Positions 29,272-39,893 are shown, counted from the stretch's first letter. The stretch is DNA of 64,000 bases from Saccharomyces uvarum (GCA_947243795.1 OX365937.1:558001-622000); one strand, 5' to 3'. Notes: generated by a model from the letters alone, not told the origin. Program-made: numbers and translations.

Positions 29272-30255
29272 CTACTCGTCGTAACCACCACCAAATGGAA
29301 GAAATCCTCCTGACTGCCTGGAATGTCTTGAAAAATAATCGAAATCAATGGAGACAGCGTTTGCTAATAGAACAGCTCTTTGATCCAAGCTTAGCACTTG
29401 GTCACTCAACATTTCATCGTGATAAATGTCATTAAAGCATTTTTGCGAATCAAATCTAACGACGTACACACCTGTATCTGTGAACATTTCTCTGCCGAGC
29501 CCAACCCAATTTCTATCTACACTGGCCATTATCTTACCATTGGCATCTATAACAGGGAAGTCGAACGATAAAAATGGTGCATCTATCTTACCAAACTGGT
29601 CAAACGAAGAACCTTCTGCCCCATCTTTCTGAAATAATTCATAACGGCGCCTCCAAAGATGCCAATTCTGGATGGTCTCCCCCACTATCGTTCCATCTTT
29701 GCCATCGTGATACTGTGTGGTACCACTACCATTATCAACATACGCAGATGGTGGGACGATAGTCTTGATATGAGAATTGATAAATGAAAAGGGTCTTTTG
29801 ATTGTCATTATGACGTTCCCCCAATTATCAAAAACGTCCACTAAGAATGGTCTATGTAAACGATAAAATTGCCTCATTATAGCCTTCGTTATAGAGAAAT
29901 CTCTTTCCATCATTGAAGCAATTTTGTTACCGTTTACATCCAGAATGGCATATTTATTGGCTTGCTCGAAACCTAGGAAGACATTCATAAATTCAATCTG
30001 TCTTTCAATGATGATTGTGGGCTCATTTAAAATTGTGGTAGCTATGGGGTCATGTACCTTTATTGTATCATTATTACTACTTCCGTTAAATGTGTACAAA
30101 GGTGGCGTATTTATTCTTAAACTCTTTTCACGATTTATCCTTCTAAATGAACCATTTCTCACAATTCTACTGGGGGAATTCGTTAGCGTTTTGCTTAGCG
30201 TTGTGAAATGTCTCACACATGACCGTGTGATGGGGAGCATTGCTGTACCGTTCAT
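29272..30255 (-). CDS. AIM25: AIM25, mitochondrial scramblase-like protein
   Basis: 327 codons, the same length as S. cerevisiae Aim25, ATG at 30255-30253. The N-terminus (MLPITRSCVRHFTTLSKTL) is basic and hydroxylated like a mitochondrial targeting sequence. The rest is the phospholipid scramblase (LURP-one-like) beta-barrel, including FLGFEQANKYAILDVNGNK, repeated strands of NGKIMASVDRNW type and a C-terminal strand GVYVVRFDS. Function in lipid scrambling is inferred from the family; deletion in S. cerevisiae affects mitochondrial genome stability. The C-terminus ends GGFLPFGGGYDE. Confidence 0.93.
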   Translation of the reverse strand: MNGTAMLPITRSCVRHFTTLSKTLTNSPSRIVRNGSFRRINREKSLRINTPPLYTFNGSSNNDTIKVHDPIATTILNEPTIIIERQIEFMNVFLGFEQANKYAILDVNGNKIASMMERDFSITKAIMRQFYRLHRPFLVDVFDNWGNVIMTIKRPFSFINSHIKTIVPPSAYVDNGSGTTQYHDGKDGTIVGETIQNWHLWRRRYELFQKDGAEGSSFDQFGKIDAPFLSFDFPVIDANGKIMASVDRNWVGLGREMFTDTGVYVVRFDSQKCFNDIYHDEMLSDQVLSLDQRAVLLANAVSIDFDYFSRHSRQSGGFLPFGGGYDE

Positions 30256-30517
30256 AATAGCACTAAGCCTACCTTAAGGTTATCTCTACTCTATTTCGCT
30301 TTTTTTTCCCTCTTTTCGATTTATCATTTTCCAATATCTCAATCAGCCTGTTTGTCCGATCTTAGACTTATAAACATGAGATGACGCCTAACAAAATAGG
30401 TGCCACAACTTTCTTTAATACCTGGGCATTGTTTTGTACAATACTAGGCAGACCTAAAGCCAATTTCAATCTCTTGTATATGTATGAAAGATTATTCCAA
30501 CACCTTCAACAAACAAT

Positions 30518-30618
30518 GGGAGTTTGGCCGAGTGGTTTAAGGCGTCAGATTTAGGTGGATTTAACCTCTAAAATCTCTGATATCTTCGGATGCAAGGGTT
30601 CGAATCCCTTAGCTCTCA
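30518..30618 (+). tRNA. tRNA-Leu(UAG) with 19-nt intron
   Basis: 101 bp. It starts GGGAGTTTGG and closes TTAGCTCTCA, giving a seven-pair acceptor stem. The A box is TGGCCGAGTGG and the B box GGTTCGAATCC. The anticodon loop reads TTTAGGC once the intron is removed (anticodon TAG at 30552-30554). The 19-nt intron is 30556-30574, right after G37, as in yeast tRNA-Leu(UAG). The variable arm is long (class II). CCA is not encoded. A T6 Pol III terminator follows at 30622-30627. No Ty LTR is visible in the flanking few hundred bases. Confidence 0.95.
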
Positions 30619-30825
30619 TTATTTTTTGTTTTTCTAATTTTTCACTTTTCATCTCTGTAAGAACCTCGAAAGTGCGGGCGGAACCACACTGGAACAAGAA
30701 CAAGACTAAGGCAGGAAAGAATAAGAAGAAACAGACGGGAAAAGGGTTACTGGTTTACTGCGTGCCGACACTATTTTTAGAAGCTTAAAACTATAGTACC
30801 AGTCCGTCGAAACGAAATACAGGCC

Positions 30826-31623
30826 ATGTTTGTTTTTAAAAGAGGTATCCACACGGTACCAAGACTACCCAATACTAAGGCACTACTACAAAAGGGAGTC
30901 CCCAAAGTACTCAGTTCGTCGGGTTTCAAGGTGGCGTGGTCCGACTACCAGCGGTATCTGTGTGATAAGCTGACGCTGGCGACTGCAGGGCAGTCTCTCG
31001 AGTCATATCATCCATTTCATATACTGCTGAAAACTGCAGGGAACCCATTACAATCCAATATTTTCAATTTAGCTTCATCCGTCCATAATAATCACTTATT
31101 TATTGAGAACATTCTGCCTTCCATTACTGAAAGTGACAATGATTCGACAATAGTGAAGACAGAACCATCCAGGCTATTTTTGTCCAGAATCCAAGACTCG
31201 TTCAAGGGCAGTGACTGGGACGTAGTGAAAGAAGAAATGATCCATCGTTCAGAGAACGAAGTTTTGGGCCAGGGCTGGTTATTTCTCGTCGAAAACAGTG
31301 AAAAAAAACTCTTCATATTAACCTGTCAAAACGACGGTACGCCGTATTATTTCCCCAGAAACCAGTCATTTGATTTAAACAGCGCAATTTCTATCGACGA
31401 GTTTGGCACCTTGAAGCAAATGAAAGAATTGATTGAAAACTCGAGCAAACTGAATGGTAAAGTTCAGGACTGGACCATGCCTCTAATTTGTGTCAACCTA
31501 TGGGATCATGCCTATTTACATGATTACGGCGTTGGAAACCGATCCGAATACGTGAAGAATGTTCTTGATAACTTGAATTGGTCAGTGGTGAATAATAGAT
31601 TATTCTCTGATATGTCCAAATAA
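30826..31623 (+). CDS. RSM26: RSM26, mitochondrial small ribosomal subunit protein mS42
   Basis: 265 codons, ATG at 30826; S. cerevisiae Rsm26 is 266. The N-terminus [18 protein letters not shown] is basic and free of acidic residues, as for matrix import. The body has the iron/manganese superoxide dismutase fold without its full metal-ligand set; the late segment [17 protein letters not shown] still looks like the SOD signature region. It is a structural protein of the mitoribosome with partner Rsm... mS43 in a SOD-like dimer. It converges with VPS25, 120 bp apart. Confidence 0.94.
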   Translation: MFVFKRGIHTVPRLPNTKALLQKGVPKVLSSSGFKVAWSDYQRYLCDKLTLATAGQSLESYHPFHILLKTAGNPLQSNIFNLASSVHNNHLFIENILPSITESDNDSTIVKTEPSRLFLSRIQDSFKGSDWDVVKEEMIHRSENEVLGQGWLFLVENSEKKLFILTCQNDGTPYYFPRNQSFDLNSAISIDEFGTLKQMKELIENSSKLNGKVQDWTMPLICVNLWDHAYLHDYGVGNRSEYVKNVLDNLNWSVVNNRLFSDMSK

Positions 31624-31743
31624 AAAAAAGAAAACGGACATCAGTTTTCTACGCTTTTATGTATCTACGTAAGTACAGGTGGCGAGCGCTGTATCAGAGT
31701 CTTATATACTGTAAATAGTTTTCTATATCTTCCCGCTTTTGTT

Positions 31744-32355
31744 TTAAACAACTTTAATGGCAATGACTTTGCCATTTTCATCCTTAAGCATTGTAGCCCT
31801 ATTTCTATCACACAATGGTTTCAAAGAATAATATAACAAGTTTTCCGGCATCCCATGGAATTCCCAACTTAAAGTTTCATCACTTTCGCTCAATTCGTAT
31901 AACGTAATGACTTGATTTAGCTTTCCGGAGTCTTCGAACCACTGTAATATCAATGAAGCCCAGTTGTCTAAGTTTTTCCACAGAATGAAATATCTCGTAG
32001 TTGTGCTATTGTTACTCTTCCTACCACTTTGATCAATAGGTAAACATTTGCCTTCTTTCACCATCTGTGACCAGATTTCATCGATGAATACCTGCGGTAC
32101 AGACCTTTGAATTTCTTCGTTATTGAAAAGGTTCTTACCGACTTCTTTCGAGTCTTCATTATCTATTTTCCCATTCTCCGATCTATCGTCATCGATTACA
32201 GTGCCATCGGCTGACATATACCAGATTTTTTTGCCCTTGCAATATTGTGATATGATATCTATCCACGTACTTATTTGTTGTCTTCTCGTCAAAGAATTGG
32301 GCTGGCGTGTGTAAAGCGGCGGGAATGAATACACTGGAGGTAATGAAGCCATCAT
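31744..32355 (-). CDS. VPS25: VPS25, ESCRT-II subunit
   Basis: 203 codons from the ATG at 32355-32353; a second ATG directly follows and would give 202 residues, the S. cerevisiae length. It begins with the PPVYSFPPLYTRQPN segment, whose PPxY-like motifs contact Vps22 and Vps36 in the ESCRT-II core. Two winged-helix domains follow, the second (about 125-203) being the part that binds Vps20 of ESCRT-III. The complex sorts ubiquitinated membrane proteins into multivesicular bodies. An acidic, variable loop lies between the domains (about residues 55-75). Confidence 0.95.
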   Translation of the reverse strand: MMASLPPVYSFPPLYTRQPNSLTRRQQISTWIDIISQYCKGKKIWYMSADGTVIDDDRSENGKIDNEDSKEVGKNLFNNEEIQRSVPQVFIDEIWSQMVKEGKCLPIDQSGRKSNNSTTTRYFILWKNLDNWASLILQWFEDSGKLNQVITLYELSESDETLSWEFHGMPENLLYYSLKPLCDRNRATMLKDENGKVIAIKVV

Positions 32356-33352
32356 GTACTGCTATAATAATGCAATAGGAGCAGCTCTAGACAATGCTTC
32401 AAAGTATGCGAAAGGTTTGGTCGATAATATAATCAAGGTGGATGGGACAGCTGCAAAACTTCTCTACGATCTTACGTTGTCTACTTTTATGAAAGCAATT
32501 TTTTCACAATAAGGGGACAACAGATTCAAAAAGACGAAAGTGTTTGACGAGTGACCAAGTACAACTTTACAATAAATACTAAATTTGCGAATATAGCACC
32601 ACAGCTATTGCGCGAGGCTACTGCAGTCATGGTATAATCATATACGGACCAAGTCCAGGATTTTAGTTGCCGAACATACAGCACATTTAAGTGTTCGTTA
32701 TAATAAGAATATTGGCTAACATACGTATATAGCTAAAACCAAACTTTTCTAGCACACCCTCTCTACTATTGCATACTAGTTTACATTACTATATACAAGA
32801 AGCTCTGCATGGGCCAACTGGATTTCCATAACGAGCAACCCCTATGGGGTTTTGAGTATTTGACTCAACCATAATTTCCTTTTTGAAAGCTAAACACTAA
32901 GAAAGCATACTATCAACGGCCTAATAGACTACTTAGGAAAAAAGGACATACCGCGATTCTGCCCCACATGTTGAATGATTAATAATATAGCGAGATAGTT
33001 AGTTTCGATTTTCTTTCTACTTTGTTTTTACGCGTTCAGTAAAAATTTTCTTTTTCGTATGGGACGCTTACCTACACCATCGACGAGATGAAGAAAAAAA
33101 AAACTATATAAGCAGCATGATTGTCCCAGTGGAGTTCTAGTTTTTCTTGTTGTCTTTTTTAATCTGGACGCCCGCATGTTATGCTCTTCTTTTTTTGATC
33201 TGTTTTAGTTCACCCCCTGGCGTTTCTTGTTTATCTTGTCCTATTTAGTTTATTCTATTTCCGTTATCTTTTTTAGTTTTTAGCCTTATATTATTAAACT
33301 ATCAAGTTATAGTCAAATAGAGTTCCAAACAATCTAAAACGTCTAATTAGAA
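32356..33352. promoter_or_regulatory. VPS25-URA8 divergent region, about 1 kb
   Basis: Divergent promoters with a wide gap. On the URA8 side there is TATATAA at 33105-33111 (about 245 bp before the ATG), an ACGCGT (MCB) at 33030-33035 and a long T-rich, A-poor tract at about 33140-33280 that looks like a transcription-start region. A perfect inverted repeat AACCCC-TAT-GGGGTT, containing a CCCCT stress element, lies at 32837-32851. No open frame of note. I see nothing else between about 32450 and 32800. Confidence 0.6.
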
Positions 33353-35077
33353 ATGAAGTACGTTGTTGTTTCTGGTGGTGTTATCTCAGGTATCGGTAAG
33401 GGTGTTCTAGCTTCCTCTACGGGGATGCTACTGAAGACGCTTGGTCTAAAAGTCACTTCTATCAAAATTGACCCTTATATGAACATCGATGCGGGGACAA
33501 TGTCTCCCTTGGAGCATGGTGAGTGTTTTGTTCTTGACGATGGTGGAGAAACCGATCTGGACCTCGGCAATTACGAAAGATACCTCGGTATAACCTTAAG
33601 CAAAGACCATAATATCACCACTGGCAAGATATATTCTCATGTTATTGCCAGAGAGAGAAGAGGCGATTATTTGGGCAAGACTGTACAAATTGTTCCTCAT
33701 TTAACGAATGCGATCCAGAACTGGATTGAACGTGTTTCGAGAATTCCAGTGGACGATACAAGCTTGGAGCCAGACGTCTGTATCATTGAGTTGGGTGGGA
33801 CTGTAGGTGATATTGAAAGTGCCCCTTTTGTGGAAGCGTTACGTCAATTCCAGTTCAAAGTTGGCAGAGAGAACTTCGCGCTGATCCATGTTTCGTTGGT
33901 ACCTGTTATCCATGGTGAGCAAAAGACTAAACCCACCCAGGCGGCAATCAAAGATTTAAGGTCACTGGGACTTATCCCTGACATGATTGCCTGTAGATGT
34001 ACCGAAGAACTAAGCGCAGCCACGATCGATAAGATCGCCATGTTTTGCCACGTGGGACCCGAGCAAGTGGTCAACGTTCATGATGTTAACTCTACGTACC
34101 ACGTTCCCCTGCTGTTACTGAAACAACACATGATCGACTATCTGCATACAAGATTGAACTTGGACAGCGTTCCCTTGACTTCGGAGGACAAGGAAAGGGG
34201 TTCCCAATTGTTGGCCGGCTGGGTGGACATGACCAAGAGCCTGGATGATTCCGACGATGTGGTTAAGATTGCCCTTGTTGGCAAATATACGAATTTAAAG
34301 GACTCATACTTATCGGTGACGAAATCGTTAGAACACGCAAGCATGAAATGCCGCCGCCAATTAGAAATCCTTTGGGTGGAGGCAAGTGACCTGGAACCCG
34401 AGACCCAAGAGCTGGACAAGAACAAGTTCCACGAGTCATGGAACAAACTGAGCTCCGCGGACGGGATCTTGGTTCCCGGTGGGTTTGGCTCGAGGGGCAT
34501 AGAAGGTATGGTTCTTGCCGCCAAATGGGCCCGTGAAAGCGGTGTGCCCTTCCTGGGAGTGTGTCTTGGACTGCAGGTTGCTGCCATCGAGTTTGCCCGC
34601 CACGTGATGGGCCGTCCAAACAGCAGTTCCACAGAATTTTTGGACGAGTCCCTATTAAAACCTGAAGACCAAGTAGTCATATACATGCCCGAAATCGACA
34701 AGGAACACATGGGCGGCACCATGAGACTGGGGTTGAGGCCCACGATCTTCCAACCAGGCTCGGAATCGAGCCGGATAAGGAAGCTGTACGGTAGTGCCGG
34801 CGAGGTGCACGAGAGACACCGCCATCGGTACGAAATCAATCCTAAGTTGGTAGACGAGATGGAGTCACGTGGTCTTGTTTTTGTAGGTAAGGACGAAACC
34901 GGCCAGCGTTGCGAGATATTCGAGTTGAAAGGACACCCGTACTACGTGGGGGCCCAATACCATCCGGAGTACACATCCAAAGTGTTGGAGCCATCGAGGC
35001 CGTTTTTGGGGCTCGTGGCCGCAGCCTCCGGAATGCTCGAAGAAGTGGTCCAAGGCATGGATACCGAAAATGAGTAA
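33353..35077 (+). CDS. URA8: URA8, CTP synthase
   Basis: 574 codons, ATG at 33353; S. cerevisiae Ura8 is about 578 and differs at its C-terminal tail. The N-terminal synthetase domain opens with the CTP synthase signature [22 protein letters not shown]. The C-terminal class I glutamine amidotransferase domain has the nucleophile Cys404 (LGVCLGLQ) and the His-Glu pair in QYHPEY. It makes CTP from UTP, ATP and glutamine, the last step of pyrimidine nucleotide synthesis, and forms filaments in the cytosol. URA7 is the expected paralogue. The 3' half is visibly richer in G and C than the 5' half. The stop lies 67 bp from the SOD1 stop, convergent. Confidence 0.96.
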   Translation: MKYVVVSGGVISGIGKGVLASSTGMLLKTLGLKVTSIKIDPYMNIDAGTMSPLEHGECFVLDDGGETDLDLGNYERYLGITLSKDHNITTGKIYSHVIARERRGDYLGKTVQIVPHLTNAIQNWIERVSRIPVDDTSLEPDVCIIELGGTVGDIESAPFVEALRQFQFKVGRENFALIHVSLVPVIHGEQKTKPTQAAIKDLRSLGLIPDMIACRCTEELSAATIDKIAMFCHVGPEQVVNVHDVNSTYHVPLLLLKQHMIDYLHTRLNLDSVPLTSEDKERGSQLLAGWVDMTKSLDDSDDVVKIALVGKYTNLKDSYLSVTKSLEHASMKCRRQLEILWVEASDLEPETQELDKNKFHESWNKLSSADGILVPGGFGSRGIEGMVLAAKWARESGVPFLGVCLGLQVAAIEFARHVMGRPNSSSTEFLDESLLKPEDQVVIYMPEIDKEHMGGTMRLGLRPTIFQPGSESSRIRKLYGSAGEVHERHRHRYEINPKLVDEMESRGLVFVGKDETGQRCEIFELKGHPYYVGAQYHPEYTSKVLEPSRPFLGLVAAASGMLEEVVQGMDTENE

Positions 35078-35144
35078 GTGTTTTTTTTTTTTTCAGTGCT
35101 TATGTTTTGTTTTACTTACATACATACGTTTACGTACAATAATA

Positions 35145-35609
35145 TTAGTTGGTTATACCAATGACACCACAGGCGGGTCTTGGGCCGGCGTTACCGGTCT
35201 TCAAAGACTCTTCAGTGTCACCCTTACCCAAGTCATCTTGACCAGCATGGATGACGACGCTTCTGCCGACAACGGAGTTGGCACCGATCAACTTGATCAG
35301 CTTGTCCTGGAAGGAGCCCTTGGCTACACCATTGGTGTCGGTCTTCAAGTTACCCATGTCACCAACGTGTCTGACTTCGTCGGTTGGCGCACCGTGGGTC
35401 TTCTTGAAAGGGTTGAAGTGGGGGCCGGCAGAGACACAGCCGTTAGTAGCGTCCCCGAACTCGTGGATGTGGAACCCGCGAAGAGCATTGGGGCTGTTAC
35501 CAGAGATCTCGTACGAGACGGTGGTTGGCTCAGATTCGGAGGCTTGCTCGAACTTGACGACACCGGAGACACCGGCATCACCCTTTAACACTGCGACAGC
35601 TTGGACCAT
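35145..35609 (-). CDS. SOD1: SOD1, copper-zinc superoxide dismutase
   Basis: 154 codons, ATG at 35609-35607. Copper ligands are visible in GFHIHEFGD (His46, His48), the bridging His63 in [14 protein letters not shown], with His71 and His80 following, and His120 in [13 protein letters not shown]. The disulfide pair Cys57 and Cys146 is present. It dismutes superoxide in the cytosol and intermembrane space and needs the chaperone Ccs1. Compared with my memory of the S. cerevisiae protein there are about nine substitutions (for example [12 protein letters not shown]), none at a metal ligand. TATATAAAG on the minus strand at 35701-35693 is about 85 bp upstream. Confidence 0.98.
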   Translation of the reverse strand: MVQAVAVLKGDAGVSGVVKFEQASESEPTTVSYEISGNSPNALRGFHIHEFGDATNGCVSAGPHFNPFKKTHGAPTDEVRHVGDMGNLKTDTNGVAKGSFQDKLIKLIGANSVVGRSVVIHAGQDDLGKGDTEESLKTGNAGPRPACGVIGITN

Positions 35610-36160
35610 GATGAAATAATTGCGTTGCGTTGTGTTGTGTGTGTGCGTAAGCTTTTATTGATTCATCGTATTCGGTGTGCCCAAAAGCAGCTCTTTATAT
35701 AGCAGTCTGCGATGGCGAGCCAAGCGGAAGGGGTGACGGCTTACTAATTCCGACACACCGGTTCAACGCTCCGGCCGTGCTGGGTGCCCCTAGGGGAGCG
35801 AGTTCGGTGCTTCTGGCGGGCGGCATTTACGCTGCCACAAGCCTTATCGACGCCGCTAATGGCACGTACTCTGGAACGATGCGTGGCACGCCCCAATGGG
35901 GCGTATCCCAGAGGCCCAAATGGCCCCGAATAAGCATCTTTGCTATTACCTGTGGGATTAGCAGCTTCTTGGATCGCCGATAATTTTCACATGGCCTAGC
36001 GCCTCGTCGCGCGCGATCTGGAATCTGGCCTGAAAAATTTCTTCGAGGCCCGTTTTTCCCTACTTGATATAATAGGCGTAATATGCCACACGGTATAGTC
36101 ATCGTCTCTAGTCTATAGCAAGACAGAAAGCACACACACACAAAACAAACACAACCAATC
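35610..36160. promoter_or_regulatory. SOD1-ADO1 divergent promoter
   Basis: About 550 bp, G+C-rich in the centre. On the SOD1 side: TATATAAAG (35693-35701, minus strand) and a palindromic pair of stress elements CCCCTAGGGG (35787-35796), the Msn2/4 site on both strands. On the ADO1 side: GATATAAT near 36065 and an A/C-rich leader with CACACACACA (36131-36140). A plus-strand open frame at 35675-35983 overlaps these elements and looks like chance. Confidence 0.65.
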
Positions 36161-37183
36161 ATGTCTGCTCCGTTGGTAGTATTGGGTAACCCCCTTCTAG
36201 ATTTCCAGGCCGATGTCACGGCTGAATACTTGGCCAAGTATTCGCTAAAGGACAACGACGCCATCTTAGTCGACGCCAAGTCCGGCGATCCCAAGTTGGC
36301 CATTTTCGACGAGCTCTTGCAGATGCCTGGCTCGAAGCTTGTTGCCGGTGGTGCTGCCCAGAACACCGCCAGAGGCGCTGCCTATGTCTTGGGCGCCGGC
36401 CAGGTCGTCTACTTCGGTTCCGTCGGTAAGGACAAGTTTAGCGAGAGACTGCTTAACGAAAACGAAAAAGCTGGTGTCAAGTCCATGTACCAGGTGCAAA
36501 CCGACGTCGGCACCGGTAAGTGTGCTGCTTTGATCACCGGCCACAACAGGTCCTTGGTCACTGACCTGGGTGCCGCCAACTTCTTCACCCCAGACCACTT
36601 GGACAAGCACTGGGACTTGGTCGAAGCCGCCAAGCTCTTCTACATCGGCGGGTTCCATTTGACTGTGTCTCCAGACGCGATCGTAAAGTTGGGCCAACAC
36701 GCTAAGGAAAACAACAAGCCATTAGTCTTGAACTTCAGCGCTCCCTTCATCCCTCACGTCTTCAAAAACGCATTGGCCAGAGTCTTGCCTTACGCCACCA
36801 TCATCATCGCTAACGAATCGGAAGCCGAGGCCTTCTGCGACGCCTTCCAGTTGGGCTGCGCCAACACCGACCTGGAGGCCATTGCCCAAAAAATCGTTAA
36901 GGACTCTGCAGTCGACAAGACCGTCATCTTCACTCACGGTGTCGAACCAACGGTCGTCGTGTCCTCCAAGGGCACCTCCACGTACACCGTCAAGCCCTTG
37001 GACTCCTCCAAGATCGTCGACACCAACGGTGCCGGTGACGCCTTTGCCGGTGGGTTCATGGCCGGGTTGACCCAAGGAAAGGACTTGGAAACCTCCATTG
37101 ACATGGGTCAATGGTTGGCTGCCTTATCTATTCAAGAAGTTGGTCCTTCTTACCCCTCCAAAAAATTATCTTACTCTAAATAG
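36161..37183 (+). CDS. ADO1: ADO1, adenosine kinase
   Basis: 340 codons, the same as S. cerevisiae Ado1, ATG at 36161. It is a pfkB/ribokinase-family enzyme: the N-terminal glycine signature is GGAAQNTARGAAYVLG and the C-terminal one is DTNGAGDAFAGGF, whose Asp is the catalytic base. It phosphorylates adenosine to AMP and so removes the by-product of S-adenosylhomocysteine hydrolysis, keeping the methylation cycle going. Cytosolic. Codon use is strongly biased (GCC, GTC, TTG, AAG), as expected for an abundant protein, and the gene is G+C-rich. Confidence 0.96.
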   Translation: MSAPLVVLGNPLLDFQADVTAEYLAKYSLKDNDAILVDAKSGDPKLAIFDELLQMPGSKLVAGGAAQNTARGAAYVLGAGQVVYFGSVGKDKFSERLLNENEKAGVKSMYQVQTDVGTGKCAALITGHNRSLVTDLGAANFFTPDHLDKHWDLVEAAKLFYIGGFHLTVSPDAIVKLGQHAKENNKPLVLNFSAPFIPHVFKNALARVLPYATIIIANESEAEAFCDAFQLGCANTDLEAIAQKIVKDSAVDKTVIFTHGVEPTVVVSSKGTSTYTVKPLDSSKIVDTNGAGDAFAGGFMAGLTQGKDLETSIDMGQWLAALSIQEVGPSYPSKKLSYSK

Positions 37184-37451
37184 GTTCCTCTTGTATAGTA
37201 TAGTATACCAAAAAAAATAATATACACAAATCTATAACGCTACGTGTCACTTGTTGCCTTGGTGTTGCATCTATCTTCCTTTATGACGAAGACCGGATCG
37301 CCGCTTGTTTTAGGCCAAATAAGCCTCTAATACCACAATAAGGAAAAAGAAACTCTTCCATCAAGAAAAAAAAGGCAAGATAGCACTAACGACAAAAATT
37401 CCTCTCCCATTCCTGCATTCGTTAGTGTGCAAGCAAGATTAACTCAGTATC

Positions 37452-39623
37452 ATGGACTGGGCAATCAAAGTGGCCCATCCGGAATTGCTGTACGGGGACC
37501 CTAAATTATCTGTAGCGTTTATTGTGCCGAGCTTGTTCCACATCATTATAGCGTTCGTGTTACTAGGAATATGTGCGTCTGACTTTCTTTGCCCCAACGT
37601 GGCTCATATTTCTGACCCCAACAGTCTTCGATCGAACGGTTCGCTAGTAGCAAAACCAGCATCCCATGCTTCCCATACGGGGGCCTTAATGGCGATTCTA
37701 CTGTCTTGGTGCAATTCTTCACCTGACCTGTTCTCAAACTTGGTGAGCTGGGCGACCTCTACCAGAGAAACAAGGTCTGCCTCAGCATCGCTGTCCATCG
37801 GCGAAGTGCTAGGTGCGTGTGGAATCATCATGTGCATCGTGGAAGGCTCCATCTTCATTATTATGTCAAGAACCCAGATTGAAATCTCGCAGATCCAAAG
37901 ACTTTCCATTATTAGGGATTTGATATTTACTTTGGTCGCCATGTGCATGATGAGTTACATTTCGTTCATGAACCAGGTCACCGTGCTGAATTGCCTTCTA
38001 ATGGTTTTCCTTTACGCATTCTATTTAGTCGTTAAATTGACTTTTAAATTCAATCATCATCCGGAAACCGCCGCTGACGTTAGTGCTGACCCGAACCTCA
38101 GGGAGAACTCCGTCTCTCCGTCTTCAGATGACTCGCTGATGGCCTCCGGTCTACTACCACCTGCACAGCCTGGATTTGACGTGTCCAATTCTTTAACCCA
38201 TGGCATCAAGCCAAGTTTGCTATCTGCCATGGATTTTAATAGTTTCTTATCAATGCTAGAAAACTCGTCCATGGAGGATGATGACCCAAGGAATGAAATG
38301 GCGGAACTGACTACTTTGCGTAGCCTCACGCCAGCCAAATACTGGCCCGCCATTACAACAGCTGCTGCTGGCGCGGCTGAACGACCCTTTAGTGAGCCAA
38401 CAAACGGGTTTGGGCAATATGCTGATTCTGATAGAGCCATAAACAGTTCTCCCGCAATGTTCGCTCCTTACCATGATAGCCCTGACGACGAAGAACCTCA
38501 AGAACGGGCATCACTAGACCCCCCAATACCTGGCCATTTTAGGACACGGGAGATGCGACAAATTTCTAAGAAATCTCTAGGCTGGATCTTGAAAATATTT
38601 TTACCACATATGTCGAATTTTTCTCAGAAATCTACCTCAGATGCTATATTTTCCGTTATCACCATTCCATTTTTCATTGTGTTCAAATTATCATGTCCAC
38701 AACCACCTACAGATATTCTCAGTTATGACGCCACTTTAAACAAGTATTCTTTAACAACTTTACCCACAGTTTTATTATTCATTCAATCGGTTACTGCGCC
38801 ATTCCTCTTTTGCAGCACGCTTTCTATTCTTCTGTCCGCCCACCTGGGATACTTCATTTATCTTCTCCCTCTTATTATATCCCTTGGTTTAATTATGCTA
38901 TTGACAGCGTTTATCACAAAGGTAAATTTGCATAATAAATTCACTTTATCTTTAGATAGCTCGAATATTCTACAAGAAAAACTACAAAAAAGAAAGTTAC
39001 TCGAGAGACTCAATACCTGCATCCAGGTGATTTTTTTGGCCGTCGGGATAATAAATATTATACTATGGATATCCCTTTTAGCCAACTGTCTTATTGAAAT
39101 GATGGAAATATATCAACAAATATTGGGATTATCGAAAGCCATATTGGGCCTTACTATTTTTGCATGGGGTAATTCAATTGGTGATCTGATCTCCAATATT
39201 TCCATGTGCAGGCTTTACAAGACGCAAACTCATCATCAAGAAAGAATACATTTGGCCACGAAGTTTTTCATGATATCATGTGCATCTTGTTTGGGTGGTG
39301 TAATGCTGAACTCTATGGGCGGTATAGGTTTCAGTGGGCTAGTCGCAATGCTTTTTATTGGCGTTTTTAATGATAACGACTGGTGGTTTTTAAGAAAAGT
39401 TAAATTACAAGAGCCAAGCCAACTTGACGATGGATTAAATTACAAATTCATCGTTTCTTGCATTTTCATTATCCTACAGATTGTTCTCTTGCTGCTATTC
39501 TTTGGCGGACCGAAGGATATTAAGCGATACCTCGCAAGAGATATGAAGTTAGTCGGAATGTGTATGTGCGGGTTATGGGCACTCGCTACTTTAATTAATG
39601 TACTTCTAGAGCTTTTTCAATAG
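37452..39623 (+). CDS. ECM27: ECM27, cation/calcium exchanger family membrane protein
   Basis: 723 codons, ATG at 37452; S. cerevisiae Ecm27 is about 725. Two sodium/calcium exchanger domains flank a long hydrophilic loop (roughly residues 200-385). The alpha repeats are visible as SWCNSSPDLFSNLVSW near residues 85-100 and FAWGNSIGDLISNISM near 570-585; the acidic and polar residues there line the ion path in the family. About eleven to twelve hydrophobic segments are apparent. In S. cerevisiae it is linked to ER calcium handling. Transport of calcium for sodium or another cation is inferred from the family. Confidence 0.93.
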   Translation: MDWAIKVAHPELLYGDPKLSVAFIVPSLFHIIIAFVLLGICASDFLCPNVAHISDPNSLRSNGSLVAKPASHASHTGALMAILLSWCNSSPDLFSNLVSWATSTRETRSASASLSIGEVLGACGIIMCIVEGSIFIIMSRTQIEISQIQRLSIIRDLIFTLVAMCMMSYISFMNQVTVLNCLLMVFLYAFYLVVKLTFKFNHHPETAADVSADPNLRENSVSPSSDDSLMASGLLPPAQPGFDVSNSLTHGIKPSLLSAMDFNSFLSMLENSSMEDDDPRNEMAELTTLRSLTPAKYWPAITTAAAGAAERPFSEPTNGFGQYADSDRAINSSPAMFAPYHDSPDDEEPQERASLDPPIPGHFRTREMRQISKKSLGWILKIFLPHMSNFSQKSTSDAIFSVITIPFFIVFKLSCPQPPTDILSYDATLNKYSLTTLPTVLLFIQSVTAPFLFCSTLSILLSAHLGYFIYLLPLIISLGLIMLLTAFITKVNLHNKFTLSLDSSNILQEKLQKRKLLERLNTCIQVIFLAVGIINIILWISLLANCLIEMMEIYQQILGLSKAILGLTIFAWGNSIGDLISNISMCRLYKTQTHHQERIHLATKFFMISCASCLGGVMLNSMGGIGFSGLVAMLFIGVFNDNDWWFLRKVKLQEPSQLDDGLNYKFIVSCIFIILQIVLLLLFFGGPKDIKRYLARDMKLVGMCMCGLWALATLINVLLELFQ

Positions 39624-39893
39624 GATTACCAAAAAGCCTGTCTTAAATAAATTTGTTTTTGTGACACTTTTTGGCGCCGTAACAGATCCGCGCAGCAACA
39701 ATGTACCAACTAAAAAAGAATTCATTTTCAAGATTACTGTAAGCTGTCTTTGAAATTATACTCTTTTGTAAGCCCAAGTTTCGTTCCCAGTATTTATCCA
39801 TCTGAATCATTCAATTACTCCAATAAGACCCCAACAAATAATAGTAGCGCTTAGAAACTATTATATATTTTCAGTCAAGAAAAAATAATAATT

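Noticed and set aside
30256-30825. Ty or solo LTR next to the tRNA gene
   Set aside because: tRNA flanks are common Ty targets, so I looked for LTR ends and five-base target duplications; none were seen.
34138-34839. 233-codon minus-strand frame inside URA8
   Set aside because: Antisense shadow of the G+C-rich 3' half of URA8, with no family resemblance.
36266-37111. Two minus-strand frames of about 144 and 129 codons inside ADO1
   Set aside because: Antisense to a gene with very biased codons; Gly/Val/Asp-rich products without motif.
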